Shown here: one piece after another, positions 37,393-46,989 of the stretch
How the letters are laid out: each line of letters opens with the position of its first letter
How positions within the stretch are numbered: position 1 is the stretch's first letter
Assembly: GCA_947624675.1 (NCBI GenBank)
Contig: CANQLI010000010.1
Span: 1 to 64,000 of the forward strand
Direction: 5' to 3'
DNA length: 64,000 nt
From: an uncultured Clostridia bacterium
GTDB taxonomy: Bacteria > Bacillota > Clostridia > Oscillospirales > Ruminococcaceae
The notes under the pieces: model-generated
Told to the model about the DNA's origin: nothing
Database searches by the model: none
Seen by the model: only the letters and a program-made list of their open reading frames with translations
Position numbers and translations under genes: made by a program

Positions 37393-37406
37393 AATCTTAG
37401 TCCTCC

Positions 37407-37805
37407 TTACCAGACAAATGCAAGAACTTCTCCTCCGACATTAAGCTCTCTTGCCTTTTTGTCGGTAACAACTCCCTTTGAAGTAGAGATGATTGCTACA
37501 CCGAGTCCCTTCATTACCTTAGGCATTTCCTCACAGCTGGAATAAATTCTCAGTCCCGGCTTGGAAACCCTTCTTAGTCCTGAAATGACCGGCGAGTTGT
37601 TCTCGTCATATTTTAGAGTAATTCTGATGATACCCTGCTTTCCGTCTTCAATGAATTGATAGTCCTTTATATAACCCTCGTCAACAAGGATCTGCGTTAT
37701 GGACTTTTTCATATTAGATGCAGGAACGTCAACTGTTGCGTGCTTTGCAGAGCTTGCATTACGAATTCTGGTCAATAAATCAGCTATTGTATCAGTAATT
37801 TGCAT
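37407..37805 (-). CDS. rpsH: 30S ribosomal protein S8
   Basis: 132 residues starting [20 protein letters not shown], with the C-terminal motif [21 protein letters not shown]8 binds the 16S central domain and is a known autoregulator of the spc operon in E. coli; no equivalent site was identified here. Confidence 0.98.
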   Translation of the reverse strand: MQITDTIADLLTRIRNASSAKHATVDVPASNMKKSITQILVDEGYIKDYQFIEDGKQGIIRITLKYDENNSPVISGLRRVSKPGLRIYSSCEEMPKVMKGLGVAIISTSKGVVTDKKARELNVGGEVLAFVW

Positions 37806-37838
37806 GCTAGTTAACCTCCTTTTGTAAAATAAATCTCT

Positions 37839-38024
37839 TTACCAGCTTGCCTTCTTTACGCCCGGGATCTGGCCGTTATGTGCCAGCTCTCTGAAACAGA
37901 TACGGCATATGCCGAACTTTCTGAGATAGGCGTGCGGTCTTCCGCATATCTTACATCTGTTGTAAGAACGAGTCGAAAATTTAGGCGCCGCCTGCTGTTT
38001 ATTTATCATAGCTTTCTTAGCCAT
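37839..38024 (-). CDS. rpsZ: 30S ribosomal protein S14, zinc-binding type
   Basis: A 61-residue short S14 with two CxxC pairs ([20 protein letters not shown]) that bind zinc. The short zinc type is usual in Firmicutes; whether a zinc-free paralogue exists cannot be told from this window. Confidence 0.98.
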   Translation of the reverse strand: MAKKAMINKQQAAPKFSTRSYNRCKICGRPHAYLRKFGICRICFRELAHNGQIPGVKKASW

Positions 38025-38047
38025 ATTTATTTCCTCCTCTTTATTTC

Positions 38048-38593
38048 TTACTTATCTGCAAAGGGTGCGCCCAAAAGTGAAAGGAGCTCCTTTGCCTCTT
38101 CGTCAGTTTTAGCAGTGGTGATAAAGTTTATGTCCATACCTCGAACCTTATCGATCTTATCGTATGCTATTTCAGGGAAAATGAGCTGCTCCTTGATTCC
38201 GGTCGAGTAATTTCCCCTTCCGTCAAACGAGTTTGCATTTATTCCTCTGAAGTCGCGGACACGCGGAAAAGCAACATTAAAGAGCCTGTCGACAAACTCG
38301 TACATTCTGTCCGCTCTAAGCGTTACCTTTACGCCGATTATCTGTCCGTCACGAAGCTTAAAGTTAGCGACCGATTTCTTCGCCCTGCAGGCGATCGGCT
38401 TCTGTCCTGTGATAGCGGCAAGGTCTGACATAATAGCGTCAACTACCTTTGAGTTGTCCTTTGCCTCTCCGCAGGCTACATTTACAACTACCTTATCAAG
38501 CTTCGGGATCTGCATAACATTTTTGTAGCCAAATTTTTTCATCATAGCAGGAGCTACGCTGCTAACATATAATTCCTTTAAATTTGCAGACAT
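38048..38593 (-). CDS. rplE: 50S ribosomal protein L5
   Basis: 181 residues: [24 protein letters not shown] at the start and the C-terminal [21 protein letters not shown]5 binds 5S rRNA and contacts P-site tRNA. Confidence 0.99.
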   Translation of the reverse strand: MSANLKELYVSSVAPAMMKKFGYKNVMQIPKLDKVVVNVACGEAKDNSKVVDAIMSDLAAITGQKPIACRAKKSVANFKLRDGQIIGVKVTLRADRMYEFVDRLFNVAFPRVRDFRGINANSFDGRGNYSTGIKEQLIFPEIAYDKIDKVRGMDINFITTAKTDEEAKELLSLLGAPFADK

Positions 38594-38608
38594 TTTAACT
38601 CCTCCCGA

Positions 38609-38932
38609 TTAAAACTCTTCGCCGCAGTTTGCATTTTTGCAAACTCGAACCTTTTTACCGTCCTCAAGAATCTTGTGACCGACTCTTGTGGGCTTTCCGC
38701 ACTTAGGACAAACAGGCATAACCTTGCTGGCATACATTGCTGCTTCAGCCTGAACTATACCACCCGCTTCTCCTCTTCTTCTTGGCTTAACATGCTTTGT
38801 GCACATATTTATGCCTTCGATTATGACCTTGCGCTCCTTTGGAGATACCTCGAGTATCTTACCCTTCTTGCCCTTCTCCTTACCGGAGAGAACAACTACG
38901 GTGTCGCCGGTTTTTACATGCATCTTATTCAT
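38609..38932 (-). CDS. rplX: 50S ribosomal protein L24
   Basis: 107 residues with a KOW motif ([21 protein letters not shown]) and a C-terminal CPKC/CKNANC zinc ribbon. The frame opens seven codons earlier at 38953, overlapping rplN, but the ATG at 38932 has GGAGGT at proper distance and is preferred. Confidence 0.96.
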   Translation of the reverse strand: MNKMHVKTGDTVVVLSGKEKGKKGKILEVSPKERKVIIEGINMCTKHVKPRRRGEAGGIVQAEAAMYASKVMPVCPKCGKPTRVGHKILEDGKKVRVCKNANCGEEF

Positions 38933-38949
38933 CAAAACGACACCTCCGA

Positions 38950-39318
38950 TCAAAGAACTTCCGGAGCCAGAGAAAGTATCTTCATATATTCCTTCTCACG
39001 AAGCTCTCTCGCAACGGGCCCGAAAATACGGGTTCCCCTTGGGTTTTTATCTTCTCTTATGATAACGGCAGCGTTTTCATCAAAACGGATATATGTTCCG
39101 TCATCTCTTCTAAGACCGCTTGCCGAACGAACGATTACTGCTTTAACAACATCGCCTTTTTTAACAACGCCGCCCGGTGTTGCTTTTTTAACCGAAGCTA
39201 CTACGACGTCACCGATGTTTGCATACCTTCTGCGTGATCCGCCCAATACTCTTATACACATAAGCTCCTTAGCTCCGGTATTGTCTGCGACCTTCAGGTA
39301 AGTTTGCATCTGAATCAC
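38950..39318 (-). CDS. rplN: 50S ribosomal protein L14
   Basis: 122 residues beginning with a GTG codon: [19 protein letters not shown], with the L14 signature [21 protein letters not shown] and the end [15 protein letters not shown] lies 8 nt before the GTG. Confidence 0.98.
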   Translation of the reverse strand: MIQMQTYLKVADNTGAKELMCIRVLGGSRRRYANIGDVVVASVKKATPGGVVKKGDVVKAVIVRSASGLRRDDGTYIRFDENAAVIIREDKNPRGTRIFGPVARELREKEYMKILSLAPEVL

Positions 39319-39354
39319 AGTGCGTTCCTCCTTTCGTAAACTTACAAGACCGGC

Positions 39355-39384
39355 TATAAAAGAGGAAAATCATCCTCTTTTATA
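39355..39384 (-). promoter_or_regulatory. perfect hairpin between rpsQ and rplN
   Basis: A 12-bp perfect stem TATAAAAGAGGA with its complement around a six-base loop, in the 85-nt rpsQ-rplN gap. No T-run follows on the coding strand, so it is not a standard terminator; an RNA processing or stability element is plausible. Confidence 0.5.
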
Positions 39385-39403
39385 AGACCTAAACTTTTAA
39401 AAA

Positions 39404-39661
39404 TTACTTAGCCTGCTCGATAACTCTTACAAGACGCCATCTCTTATCCTTTGAGAGAGGGCGAGTCTCCATTACCTCTACCTTATCGCCTATGTTGCAT
39501 ACATTCTGTTCGTCATGCGCCTTAAGCTTATAGGTCCTCTTGATTATCTTCTTGTAAAGCGGGTGCGAAACATTGTCCTCAATCGCTACAACAATAGTCT
39601 TATCCATCTTGTTTGAAACGACCTTACCCACTCTGGTTTTTCTAAGATTTCTTTCGCTCAC
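39404..39661 (-). CDS. rpsQ: 30S ribosomal protein S17
   Basis: 85 residues: [39 protein letters not shown] and [18 protein letters not shown]. An OB-fold primary 16S binder. Between rpmC and rplN. Confidence 0.99.
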   Translation of the reverse strand: MSERNLRKTRVGKVVSNKMDKTIVVAIEDNVSHPLYKKIIKRTYKLKAHDEQNVCNIGDKVEVMETRPLSKDKRWRLVRVIEQAK

Positions 39662-39678
39662 AGTAAATCCTCCTTTTC

Positions 39679-39876
39679 CTATTCAGCACTGGACTCTTGC
39701 TTACGAATGAATGTCTTAACACGAGCAATATCCCTTTTAACAGCCTTCATTCTCATCGGGTTGTCAAGTTGGTTTACAGCATGCTGAAAACGCAGGTTGA
39801 ACAGCTCCTGCTTTAGGTCAGAAAGCTTTTCCTGAAGCTCATTGACCGTCATATCTTTGATTTCACTTGCCTTCAT
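39679..39876 (-). CDS. rpmC: 50S ribosomal protein L29
   Basis: 65 residues with the L29 helix motif [20 protein letters not shown] and [11 protein letters not shown]. Its ATG overlaps the rplP stop codon (TAATG), indicating translational coupling. Confidence 0.98.
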   Translation of the reverse strand: MKASEIKDMTVNELQEKLSDLKQELFNLRFQHAVNQLDNPMRMKAVKRDIARVKTFIRKQESSAE

Positions 39877-40307
39877 TATTGCTCACCACCCGTTTCTTGA
39901 GTTTCTTTTTTTACAAACTTACACTTTACCGGAAGCTTGTGTGCCGCAAGACGCATAGCTTCTCTTGCGATGTCCTCGCTTACTCCCTCGATCTCAAACA
40001 TAACTCTTCCCGGCTTAACTACCGCAACCCAGAACTCGGGTGCGCCCTTACCTTTACCCATACGGGTACCGAGAGGCTTCTTTGTGACCGGCTTATCCGG
40101 GAATATCTTTATCCATACCTGACCGCCACGCTTGATGTATCTTGTCATCGCGATTCTGGCAGCCTCAATCTGGTTCGAGGTTATCCACGCGCACTGAAGT
40201 GCCTGAAGTCCGTACTCACCGTTTGTTACCTTGTTACCGCGGAGCGCCTTTCCTGTCATACGGCCTCTGTGCTGCTTACGATACTTTACTCTCTTTGGAA
40301 GTAGCAT
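39876..40307 (-). CDS. rplP: 50S ribosomal protein L16
   Basis: 143 residues: [17 protein letters not shown] at the start, [18 protein letters not shown] in the middle. L16 organises the A-site tRNA region. It overlaps rpsC by TAATG on one side and rpmC on the other. Confidence 0.99.
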   Translation of the reverse strand: MLLPKRVKYRKQHRGRMTGKALRGNKVTNGEYGLQALQCAWITSNQIEAARIAMTRYIKRGGQVWIKIFPDKPVTKKPLGTRMGKGKGAPEFWVAVVKPGRVMFEIEGVSEDIAREAMRLAAHKLPVKCKFVKKETQETGGEQ

Positions 40308-41071
40308 TATTCGTTACCTCCTTCTGCATTTTCTTTTCTTGGTCTGTTGCCGGTACGGCGCCTTGGTCTGTCATCGTTTCTGCGGCGTCTCGGCTTATCC
40401 TTATTGTCCTTAAAGTCTCTCTTCTGGGAATTAGGAACCTCTCCCTTAAGAACCTCGCCACGGTATACCCATACCTTAACGCCGATCCTTCCGTAGGTCG
40501 TGTGTGCCTCTGCGGTACCGTAATCAATGTCCGCACGGATCGTCTGAAGCGGAATTGTTCCCTCGTGGTAGCTCTCCGCCCTCGCGATCTCAGCACCGCC
40601 CAAACGGCCCGAGCATCTTGTCTTTATTCCCTTAGCGCCCATCTTCATAGCTCTTCCGATAGACTGCTTCATAGCTCTTCTGAATGAAACTCTGTTCTCA
40701 AGATCAAGCGCTATCTTCTCTGCTATAAGCTGAGCATTCAAGTCCGGCTGTCTTACCTCAATAATGTTTAGTGAAACCGGCTTGTTTATCATTTTTTCCA
40801 GCTTTGTACGGAGCTTTTCAACGGTAGCTCCCTTTTGACCGATTACCATTCCCGGCTTTGCACAGTTAATGTGGATCTTAACCTTATCTGCAAATCTTTC
40901 AATCTCGATTCTCGGAACGCCTGCGGTGTAGAGGGTCTTTTTGATATACTTTCTTATCTTATAATCCTCTACAAGCGTATCGCCGAAAGTTGATTTATTT
41001 GCAAACCAACGGGAATCCCAATCTTTAATTACTCCTACACGAAGTCCATGCGGGTTTACTTTCTGGCCCAT
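40307..41071 (-). CDS. rpsC: 30S ribosomal protein S3
   Basis: 254 residues: [20 protein letters not shown] at the start, a KH domain around [17 protein letters not shown], and the C-terminal S3 fold ([17 protein letters not shown]). It ends with an Arg/Lys/Asp-rich tail of about 40 residues ([19 protein letters not shown]), longer than in E. coli but seen in Clostridia. Confidence 0.99.
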   Translation of the reverse strand: MGQKVNPHGLRVGVIKDWDSRWFANKSTFGDTLVEDYKIRKYIKKTLYTAGVPRIEIERFADKVKIHINCAKPGMVIGQKGATVEKLRTKLEKMINKPVSLNIIEVRQPDLNAQLIAEKIALDLENRVSFRRAMKQSIGRAMKMGAKGIKTRCSGRLGGAEIARAESYHEGTIPLQTIRADIDYGTAEAHTTYGRIGVKVWVYRGEVLKGEVPNSQKRDFKDNKDKPRRRRNDDRPRRRTGNRPRKENAEGGNE

Positions 41072-41090
41072 AGTTTACCTCCTCTTTCGA

Positions 41091-41426
41091 CTATTCCTTT
41101 TCTCCGAGAACAACGGTGATATGCGATGTTCTCTTGAGAATTCTGTTTGCTCTTCCGCGTGACACCGGTATAATTCTCTTAAGCGTTCTTCCCGGAGTGA
41201 CAAAGCACTGTGAAACATACAAATTGTTCTTATCCATATTGTGGTTGTTTTCAGCGTTTGCAGCAGCCGACTCAAGAAGCTTAATAAGATATTCGCTTGC
41301 AGCCTTCGGTGTGTGCTTTACCGTTGCCAATGCAACATCGTAATTCTTCCCTCTTATTAGGTCAAGAACGATCTTCACCTTTCGGGGAGAAATGCGAGCG
41401 TCTTTTAAAATTGCTCTTGCTTCCAT
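41091..41426 (-). CDS. rplV: 50S ribosomal protein L22
   Basis: 111 residues: [20 protein letters not shown] and the extended loop [21 protein letters not shown] near the C-terminus that lines the exit tunnel. No unusual insertions in the tunnel loop. Confidence 0.98.
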   Translation of the reverse strand: MEARAILKDARISPRKVKIVLDLIRGKNYDVALATVKHTPKAASEYLIKLLESAAANAENNHNMDKNNLYVSQCFVTPGRTLKRIIPVSRGRANRILKRTSHITVVLGEKE

Positions 41427-41445
41427 TCAAATATCCTCCCTTCGG

Positions 41446-41730
41446 CTACTTCTTACCGTTATTTGATGTCTTAGAGCCTGCGTGGCCTCTGTAAGTTCTT
41501 GTCGGAGCAAATTCTCCAAGCTTATGACCAACCATATCCTCGGTGACATAAACGGGAACATGCTTGCGTCCGTCGTGAACTGCAAATGTATGACCAACGA
41601 AGTCAGGGAAAATAGTAGACGATCTGCTCCAGGTCTTTAAAACCTTCTTTTCTCCCGCCTCGTTCATAGCGATAACTCTTTTAAGGAGAGCCTCCTGGAC
41701 GAAAGGTCCTTTTTTAATACTTCTACCCAT
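41446..41730 (-). CDS. rpsS: 30S ribosomal protein S19
   Basis: 94 residues: [19 protein letters not shown], then [20 protein letters not shown] and [20 protein letters not shown]. Located in the 30S head. Confidence 0.99.
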   Translation of the reverse strand: MGRSIKKGPFVQEALLKRVIAMNEAGEKKVLKTWSRSSTIFPDFVGHTFAVHDGRKHVPVYVTEDMVGHKLGEFAPTRTYRGHAGSKTSNNGKK

Positions 41731-41751
41731 TATTCATCTGCCTCCCTTCAA

Positions 41752-42585
41752 TTACTTACCGTTTCTGCGTTTTACGATAAACTTGTCAGAGCGATGATGC
41801 TTCTTACGGGTCTTGTATCCGAGAGCCGGCTTGCCCCACGGAGTTACAGGTCCCGGACGACCGACAGGCGACTTACCTTCACCACCGCCGTGTGGGTGGT
41901 CGTTCGGGTTCATAACAGAACCTCTTACCGTAGGTCTTATTCCCATATGACGCTTTCTTCCTGCCTTACCGTAGTTTACATTGTTGTGGTCGATGTTTGA
42001 AACCTGTCCGATAGTAGCCATACACTTTACAGGGATCTTTCTCATCTCACCCGATGGAAGCCTTACAAGCGCATAGTCGTTTTCCTTACCCATAAGCTGA
42101 GCCATATTTCCGGCGCTTCTTACAAGCTGTGCACCCTTTCCGGGATAAAGCTCAATGTTATGGATAAATGTACCGACCGGAATATTTGACATCTGAAGCG
42201 CATTACCCGGCTTAACATCAGCGTCCTCGCCGCTTCTTACAGTATCGCCGACACTAAGTCCGTTAGGTGCGAGAATGTATCTCTTTTCGCCGTCCTCATA
42301 CTGAACAAGTGCGATGAATGCCGAACGGTTCGGGTCGTACTCAATAGTAAGCACCTCTGCGTTCATACCCGGCTTATTTCTCTTGAAATCAATTACACGG
42401 TATTTTCTTCTTACACCGCCGCCTCTGTGACGAACGGTTATTCTTCCGTAGCTGTTTCTGCCTGATTTTTTCTTCATCGGCTCAAGCAGACTTCTTTGCG
42501 GAGCTACCTTAGACAATCCTGAATAATCGGTAACAGTCATACCTCTTCTTCCCGGAGTCGTAGGCTTGTAGCTCTTTATTGCCAT
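41752..42585 (-). CDS. rplB: 50S ribosomal protein L2
   Basis: 277 residues starting [20 protein letters not shown], with [19 protein letters not shown] at the peptidyl-transferase-proximal C-terminus. The frame is open 29 codons further, but GGAG before 42585 and family alignment fix the start. A 105-nt gap with hairpin GGGAG/CTCCC (42618-42640) and a duplicated GCCAAGGC word separates it from rplW. Confidence 0.98.
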   Translation of the reverse strand: MAIKSYKPTTPGRRGMTVTDYSGLSKVAPQRSLLEPMKKKSGRNSYGRITVRHRGGGVRRKYRVIDFKRNKPGMNAEVLTIEYDPNRSAFIALVQYEDGEKRYILAPNGLSVGDTVRSGEDADVKPGNALQMSNIPVGTFIHNIELYPGKGAQLVRSAGNMAQLMGKENDYALVRLPSGEMRKIPVKCMATIGQVSNIDHNNVNYGKAGRKRHMGIRPTVRGSVMNPNDHPHGGGEGKSPVGRPGPVTPWGKPALGYKTRKKHHRSDKFIVKRRNGK

Positions 42586-42690
42586 ATTAAGTTCACTCCT
42601 TCTGAGTTTAGTTTTGCGGGAGTTTTTAAGCTTTTCTCCCATACTTACGCCAAGGCGTTTAAGCCAAGGCACATAGCCGTTTTACCTTTA

Positions 42691-42987
42691 TTATACGAGG
42701 TTGTTGAAGAACTCTATCGTCTTTTCTCCGTCCTTGAGCGTAACTACTGCCTTTTTCCACGACGGAGTGTATCCCTCATATCTGCCCATTCTTCTTTTTC
42801 TTCCTCTGACATTTAAGGTGTTTACCTTAGCTACCTTAACATTAAAAAGCTGTTCAACGGCAGACTTGATCTCGTACTTGTTTGCGTCTTTTGCAACCTT
42901 AAAGGTATACTTGTTTTTCTCGAGGTTTTCCATAGAAGCCTCTGTGATAATCGGCTTTAAAATTATATCTTGAGCGGTCTTTTCCAT
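42691..42987 (-). CDS. rplW: 50S ribosomal protein L23
   Basis: 98 residues: QDIILKPIITEASMENLEKN, TFKVAKDANKYEIKSAVEQL and GRKRRMGRYEGYTPSWKKAV. L23 forms the exit-site docking platform for trigger factor and SRP. Its start overlaps the rplD stop. Confidence 0.98.
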   Translation of the reverse strand: MEKTAQDIILKPIITEASMENLEKNKYTFKVAKDANKYEIKSAVEQLFNVKVAKVNTLNVRGRKRRMGRYEGYTPSWKKAVVTLKDGEKTIEFFNNLV

Positions 42988-43610
42988 TATGCGTAAACCT
43001 CCTCAATCTTTTCTACCGCACTCTTAGCTACAACAAACTTGTCATAGTTGAGAATGTCGTATACATTAAGCGTGCTTACCGTTGCCGTTTTAACGCCTTT
43101 GATGTTGCTTGCGCTCTTAACGACCTTAAGGTCGGTCTCCGGCATAACGATAAGAGCCTTGCCCTCTACCTTGAGAGCCTTGAGCATATCTAAAACAGTC
43201 TTTGTCTTGAACTCCGGTACATCGACGCTGTCAACAACTACGATCTCATTTTCCAAAACCTTTGAAGAAAGAGCCGACTTTAACGCAAGTCTCTTTTCCT
43301 TCTTGTTGAGCGAATAGCTGTAATCTCTCGGCTTAGGTCCGAGCGCAACTCCTCCGTGAGTCCACTGCGGAGCACGGATCGAGCCCTGTCTTGCGTGACC
43401 CGTTCCCTTTTGTCTCCAAGGCTTTTTTCCTCCGCCTCTTACTTCTGTTCTTGTAAGAGTAGACTGTGTGCCCTGTCTCTGATTTGCAAGATAATTAACT
43501 ACCATTGCGTGCATAACTGCCTCATTTGGCGTGATTCCGAAAACAGCATCGGAAAGCTCTGTGGTAGAAACCTCTACGCCCTTCATATCATAAACTGAAA
43601 CCTGTGGCAT
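42987..43610 (-). CDS. rplD: 50S ribosomal protein L4
   Basis: 207 residues with the extended loop [19 protein letters not shown] and [21 protein letters not shown]4 represses the S10 operon in E. coli through its leader; whether it does so at the long leader here is not known. Confidence 0.98.
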   Translation of the reverse strand: MPQVSVYDMKGVEVSTTELSDAVFGITPNEAVMHAMVVNYLANQRQGTQSTLTRTEVRGGGKKPWRQKGTGHARQGSIRAPQWTHGGVALGPKPRDYSYSLNKKEKRLALKSALSSKVLENEIVVVDSVDVPEFKTKTVLDMLKALKVEGKALIVMPETDLKVVKSASNIKGVKTATVSTLNVYDILNYDKFVVAKSAVEKIEEVYA

Positions 43611-43628
43611 ATTAACTTCCTCCTTCCA

Positions 43629-44264
43629 CTAAGCCTTCTTAACACAGTCAACGATCGTTACCGTTCCGTTCTTCGGACCGGGAACTGCGCCCTTGATTGC
43701 GATAAGATTATTCTCTGCGTCAACCTTAACAACGGTGAGGTTCTGAACGGTCACCTTTGTGTTACCGTACTGACCCGGCATACCCTTGCCCTTAAAGATC
43801 CTCGACGGAGATGAGCAAGCTCCCATAGAACCTGCGTGCCTGTGTACAGGACCCGTACCGTGTGTTTCCTTAAGTCTTGCGAAATTATGACGCTTTATAG
43901 TTCCTGTAAAACCGTGACCCTTGCTCTTTCCGCTGACATCGACGATGTCACCCTCTGCAAAGGTATCTGCTTTAACAATATCTCCCACGTTGAGAGATTC
44001 TGTGTCATCAAAACGAAATTCCTTTAAAGTTCTCTTTAAGGCAACATCCGCTTTTTTGAAATGTCCCGTAAGGGGCTTGTTGACCCTCTTTGGTCTTATG
44101 TCGCCGAATCCGAGCTGAACCGCGTTATATCCGTCGTTCTCAACAGTCTTCTTCTGAACGACTACGCATGGGCCCGCTTCAACGACAGTAACAGGAATAA
44201 CCTTTCCTGTCTCATCAAAGATCTGTGTCATACCGATCTTTTTTGCGATGATTCCCTTTTGCAT
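43629..44264 (-). CDS. rplC: 50S ribosomal protein L3
   Basis: 211 residues starting [20 protein letters not shown], with [20 protein letters not shown] and [17 protein letters not shown]. The frame opens 13 codons earlier, but GGAGGA before 44264 sets the start. Confidence 0.98.
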   Translation of the reverse strand: MQKGIIAKKIGMTQIFDETGKVIPVTVVEAGPCVVVQKKTVENDGYNAVQLGFGDIRPKRVNKPLTGHFKKADVALKRTLKEFRFDDTESLNVGDIVKADTFAEGDIVDVSGKSKGHGFTGTIKRHNFARLKETHGTGPVHRHAGSMGACSSPSRIFKGKGMPGQYGNTKVTVQNLTVVKVDAENNLIAIKGAVPGPKNGTVTIVDCVKKA

Positions 44265-44362
44265 TATTTTTCCTCCTTTGGTTATTGGTCGGTTTCCCGA
44301 CATGACCTGCCCGCCGGCATCTCAATCCTTAAAGCTCACTAAAGATTTTCAATGAAAATCGA

Positions 44363-44677
44363 TTACTTGATTTCCATAACGATGTCAACGCCTGCAGGGA
44401 GCTCAAGGTTCTGAAGCGCCGAGGTCGTTTCGTCAGTCGGACGGAGAACATCTATAAGTCTCTTGTGAGTTCTCATCTCAAACTGCTCACGGCTGTCCTT
44501 GTCCTTGTGTACGGCACGGAGAATAGTGATTATCTCCTTGTTTGTCGGAAGCGGGATAGGACCCGAAACCTTAGCGCCTGTACGCTTTGCAGCCTCAACG
44601 ATCTTTGCCGCTGCCGCATCTACAACAGCGTGTTCATAACCCTTGATTTTGATTCTAAGCTTTTCATTGACTGCCAC
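44363..44677 (-). CDS. rpsJ: 30S ribosomal protein S10
   Basis: 104 residues with [37 protein letters not shown] and [20 protein letters not shown]. It begins with GTG; GGAGG is 7 nt upstream. First gene of the superoperon; also the NusE antitermination factor. Between it and rplC is a small GNRA hairpin GTCGG-GAAA-CCGAC (44288-44301). Confidence 0.98.
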   Translation of the reverse strand: MAVNEKLRIKIKGYEHAVVDAAAAKIVEAAKRTGAKVSGPIPLPTNKEIITILRAVHKDKDSREQFEMRTHKRLIDVLRPTDETTSALQNLELPAGVDIVMEIK

Positions 44678-45078
44678 TTAAATCGCCTCCTTAAAAATGT
44701 AAAAATACTGGGGGCTGACCTATTATCCTCTTTAGCCCCTGCCCGTTTCCCAAAATCTCGGACAAAGCAGGCAGCTATTGATAATTAGGTATCCGCAACT
44801 TCTCAACGCTCCCGTGCGTTCCCTGTGAGATGTAAATAAAAAACCCGAAGCTCTGTATAAACTTCGGCTGACGGAACACACAAGCCTTAGTGCCAAAAAG
44901 CCAGTGACGCACAACGCGCCATTCGCAAGAAGCATAGTGGACACTTCCGCCTGAGATATTACGGTCGCCCGGTTTAAAATCGGACATACTCCACGAGAAT
45001 TACCGCACTCAAAGTGCGCAACCTCCCGCTTCAACGCATATCTTGTTGCAGTCATCTGTGGCTCTTAACCACAGTGCA
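44678..45078 (-). ncRNA. long structured 5' leader of the S10 operon
   Basis: About 400 nt from the predicted start to rpsJ. It contains clear stems on the minus strand: CTGTGG/CCACAG (near 45058-45076), CGCACT/AGTGCG (near 45007-45021), a terminator-like hairpin at 44838-44867, AACGC/GCGTT nested in TCTCA/TGAGA (near 44799-44829), and GGGGCT/AGCCCC (near 44711-44740). Two overlapping reading frames inside it have no good Shine-Dalgarno and look fortuitous. It probably controls ribosomal gene expression; I cannot name the RNA family. Confidence 0.6.
44838..44867 (-). terminator. attenuator-type terminator inside the S10 leader
   Basis: On the minus strand CCGAAG (44862-44867) pairs with CTTCGG (44845-44850), then G and six Ts (44838-44843). 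It lies about 170 nt before rpsJ, so readthrough must be regulated or partial. Confidence 0.65.
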
Positions 45079-45084
45079 AGACTT

Positions 45085-45113
45085 ATTTTACCATTTATAT
45101 AAAGGAAAATCAA
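45085..45113 (-). promoter_or_regulatory. S10 superoperon promoter
   Basis: TTGATT (45108-45113), a 17-nt spacer and TAAAAT (45085-45090) on the minus strand; the only strong promoter seen for the roughly 16-kb superoperon. Confidence 0.8.
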
Positions 45114-45180
45114 GGGTAGTACGCAAAAATTATGTGTAGAACTTTTTTTAGTATTTTGCCTGTTTTTTGTATAAAATATA

Positions 45181-45218
45181 CAAAGCCACACCAAGTATAT
45201 CAATCAGGTGTGGCTTTG
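45181..45218 (-). terminator. terminator after the 45.3-kb lipoprotein gene
   Basis: A 12-bp perfect stem CAAAGCCACACC with its complement, 14-base loop, followed on the minus strand by a T/A-rich run. It isolates the lipoprotein gene from the S10 promoter. Confidence 0.75.
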
Positions 45219-45272
45219 TTTCATACATATACCATATTTAGTATCTATGTAATTGTTACTTATTACAAAAAA

Positions 45273-45947
45273 CTATTTTTCTCTGTCCTTAAGGGGATTG
45301 TCGATATTCTTTACACTGTTTATCTGAGTTATCTCTATCTTATACTGATGCCGTGTAGTGACATCGCCGTCTGTAATATCTGATGTTTCCAAAAAGTAGA
45401 CAAGATCTCCGTTTTTATCAAAGTGGTACTCCACTTCAAATGACTCTACATTTGACTCCTCCTCAAAGCTCTCGGGATCATAGGTGTATATATATGCCGT
45501 ACCGCTTTCCTCGTCAAGCTTTTCGGTTTTTGTTATAGAACCTCTGTCAAAGGGAAGATACGCTCCGCTCGCCTGAGGATGCTTTGAGCTGCGCGTATAT
45601 GCCTCAAACTCCGTATCTCCGCGCTGAGTAAAGGTATATTCGCCGTTTTGCTCGGTAAAGCATTCAAAGCCGTTATTATACTGTATATAGCTGTCGTTTT
45701 CGTACCCGCCGGTATACAGGTATGTAAGGCTGTCCTTCTCGTCATATTTAAAGATGAAAGTCTGCTCGACCTTTCCGGTATCGGTGTTTGTTATTACCAC
45801 CTCGGCGGAATCATATGACTCGTATTTTTCCCTTGCGGCTAAAACCAGCTCCTCGCCGTCGAGAGGTTCGCCCATCTGACAGGCGGTAAGAGACACTGTC
45901 GCCATTATAAAAATACATAACATCATCAGTTTTTTAAATGCCTTCAT
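45273..45947 (-). CDS. small lipoprotein of unknown function
   Basis: A 224-residue lipoprotein. The signal peptide (KKLMMLCIFIMATVSLTAC) ends in lipobox LTAC. The remainder is rich in short beta-like segments (TYLYTGGYENDSYIQYNNGF, YHFDKNGDLVYFLETSDI), vaguely like LolA/LppX lipoprotein-binding folds, but no family is recognised. The start moved in by 11 codons to the ATG with GGAGA upstream. Single-gene unit between terminators. Confidence 0.7.
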   Translation of the reverse strand: MKAFKKLMMLCIFIMATVSLTACQMGEPLDGEELVLAAREKYESYDSAEVVITNTDTGKVEQTFIFKYDEKDSLTYLYTGGYENDSYIQYNNGFECFTEQNGEYTFTQRGDTEFEAYTRSSKHPQASGAYLPFDRGSITKTEKLDEESGTAYIYTYDPESFEEESNVESFEVEYHFDKNGDLVYFLETSDITDGDVTTRHQYKIEITQINSVKNIDNPLKDREK

Positions 45948-46008
45948 TTTTCTCTCCTTATTCTCAAAGGTCGGACCCACAGCAGCGTTTCCTGGCTATG
46001 TTAATGAA

Positions 46009-46032
46009 AAAAGGGACTACCCGGTCCCTTTT
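46009..46032 (-). terminator. terminator of the yabP-yabQ-divIC-yabR operon
   Basis: A stem AAAAGGGAC with GTCCCTTTT and a six-base loop, followed on the minus strand by Ts. It begins directly at the yabR stop codon. Confidence 0.8.
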
Positions 46033-46033
46033 A

Positions 46034-46525
46034 CTACTTTCTTCTTGAGCCGGACCTCCGTCTCACATCGCCGGAACGCTTAAGCTCTGATATTCTCTCC
46101 TCGCTTGACGCCTTGAATTTGCTGAGCATATCCTCAAAATCCGCGTTTCCGCTCGGCTTAGCGACATATCCGTCTCCGTAAAATACCTCAACGGGTTCTT
46201 TTGGCAAAGGCTTGGACTTTTTCTGTGAAAAGCTTTTATGAGGACCTTTGTCTCTGTCAAAGCCTCGCTGTCCACGCTCCTGTTCAGGTCTTTCCTCAGC
46301 CCTTTTGATAGACATACTTATCTTTCCGTTATCGTCTATCCTTAAGATCTTGACCTTTACCTCCTGACCCTTTTTAAGACAGTCGTTTATATCATTGACA
46401 TATGTATTTGAAACTTCGGAAATATGTACCATTCCCGTTGTTTTTCCTTCAACCTCAACAAACGCTCCGAATTTAGTTATTCCTGTAACCTTACCCGAGT
46501 AAATCTTCCCTATTTCGACCTGCAT
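46034..46525 (-). CDS. yabR: S1-domain RNA-binding protein, YabR-like
   Basis: 163 residues: an S1 domain at 1-75 (GKIYSGKVTGITKFGAFVEV, GMVHISEVSNTYVND, VKVKILRIDDNGKISMS), then a basic, low-complexity tail ending RRRSGSRRK. In Bacillus yabR follows divIC, as here. Function in RNA metabolism is inferred from the S1 domain. Confidence 0.85.
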   Translation of the reverse strand: MQVEIGKIYSGKVTGITKFGAFVEVEGKTTGMVHISEVSNTYVNDINDCLKKGQEVKVKILRIDDNGKISMSIKRAEERPEQERGQRGFDRDKGPHKSFSQKKSKPLPKEPVEVFYGDGYVAKPSGNADFEDMLSKFKASSEERISELKRSGDVRRRSGSRRK

Positions 46526-46563
46526 AAAAATTTTTGTACCTTCCTTGTAAAACAGAGTATAAG

Positions 46564-46911
46564 CTATTCCGCCTTATTATCGGCAGACCCTTCCTTTATA
46601 TAAAAGCGCTTTTCGTTAGGATACGCATAGCCAAGCTTTTCGATAGCTATCATCTCCATATAAGCGTTTTTGTCCTCAGAGCTTAGAAGTCTTTCATACT
46701 CGTCGTTTTCCTGATGAGCGAGAGTTATCTGATTTCTAAGGCTGTCAAGAACAGCCTCCTGCTCCTTCATTTCCGCCTCGGTAGAGATAATGACGATAAC
46801 CGCATACACAACAAACACGATAACGGCAAAAGCGCCGATCCGTGACGCAAGCGTTGCTTTTTTTCCGGCTCTTGTTTTTAAAGCGCCTTTTGCGTTTTTA
46901 AATACCGACAT
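46564..46911 (-). CDS. divIC: septum formation initiator family protein (DivIC/FtsB-like)
   Basis: A 115-residue bitopic protein: a basic cytoplasmic N-terminus, a membrane helix (about 27-46), then a coiled coil (EAEMKEQEAVLDSLRNQITL) and the family end EKLGYAYPNEKRFYIKEG. DivIC/FtsB proteins join FtsL and FtsQ/DivIB at the division septum. Its place after yabQ supports DivIC. Confidence 0.87.
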   Translation of the reverse strand: MSVFKNAKGALKTRAGKKATLASRIGAFAVIVFVVYAVIVIISTEAEMKEQEAVLDSLRNQITLAHQENDEYERLLSSEDKNAYMEMIAIEKLGYAYPNEKRFYIKEGSADNKAE

Positions 46912-46989
46912 TACTTCTCACACCCTTTAATAAGTTCAGCCTTTAAGTAATATTTAAACATACTACCTATATATTATAGCTGTAAAATC

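Noticed and set aside
44732..45055. A 107-codon minus-strand reading frame in front of rpsJ
   Set aside because: It lies wholly in the structured S10 leader, overlaps another frame of 70 codons, lacks a proper Shine-Dalgarno and ends after the internal terminator. Structured RNA explains the sequence better.
29000..45080. Horizontal transfer signs in the ribosomal superoperon
   Set aside because: Gene order, lengths and motifs are all standard for Firmicutes and no foreign gene is inserted.
45132..45383. Plus-strand ORF over the terminator at 45.2 kb
   Set aside because: It crosses the lipoprotein terminator and the antisense end of that gene, with no ribosome site.
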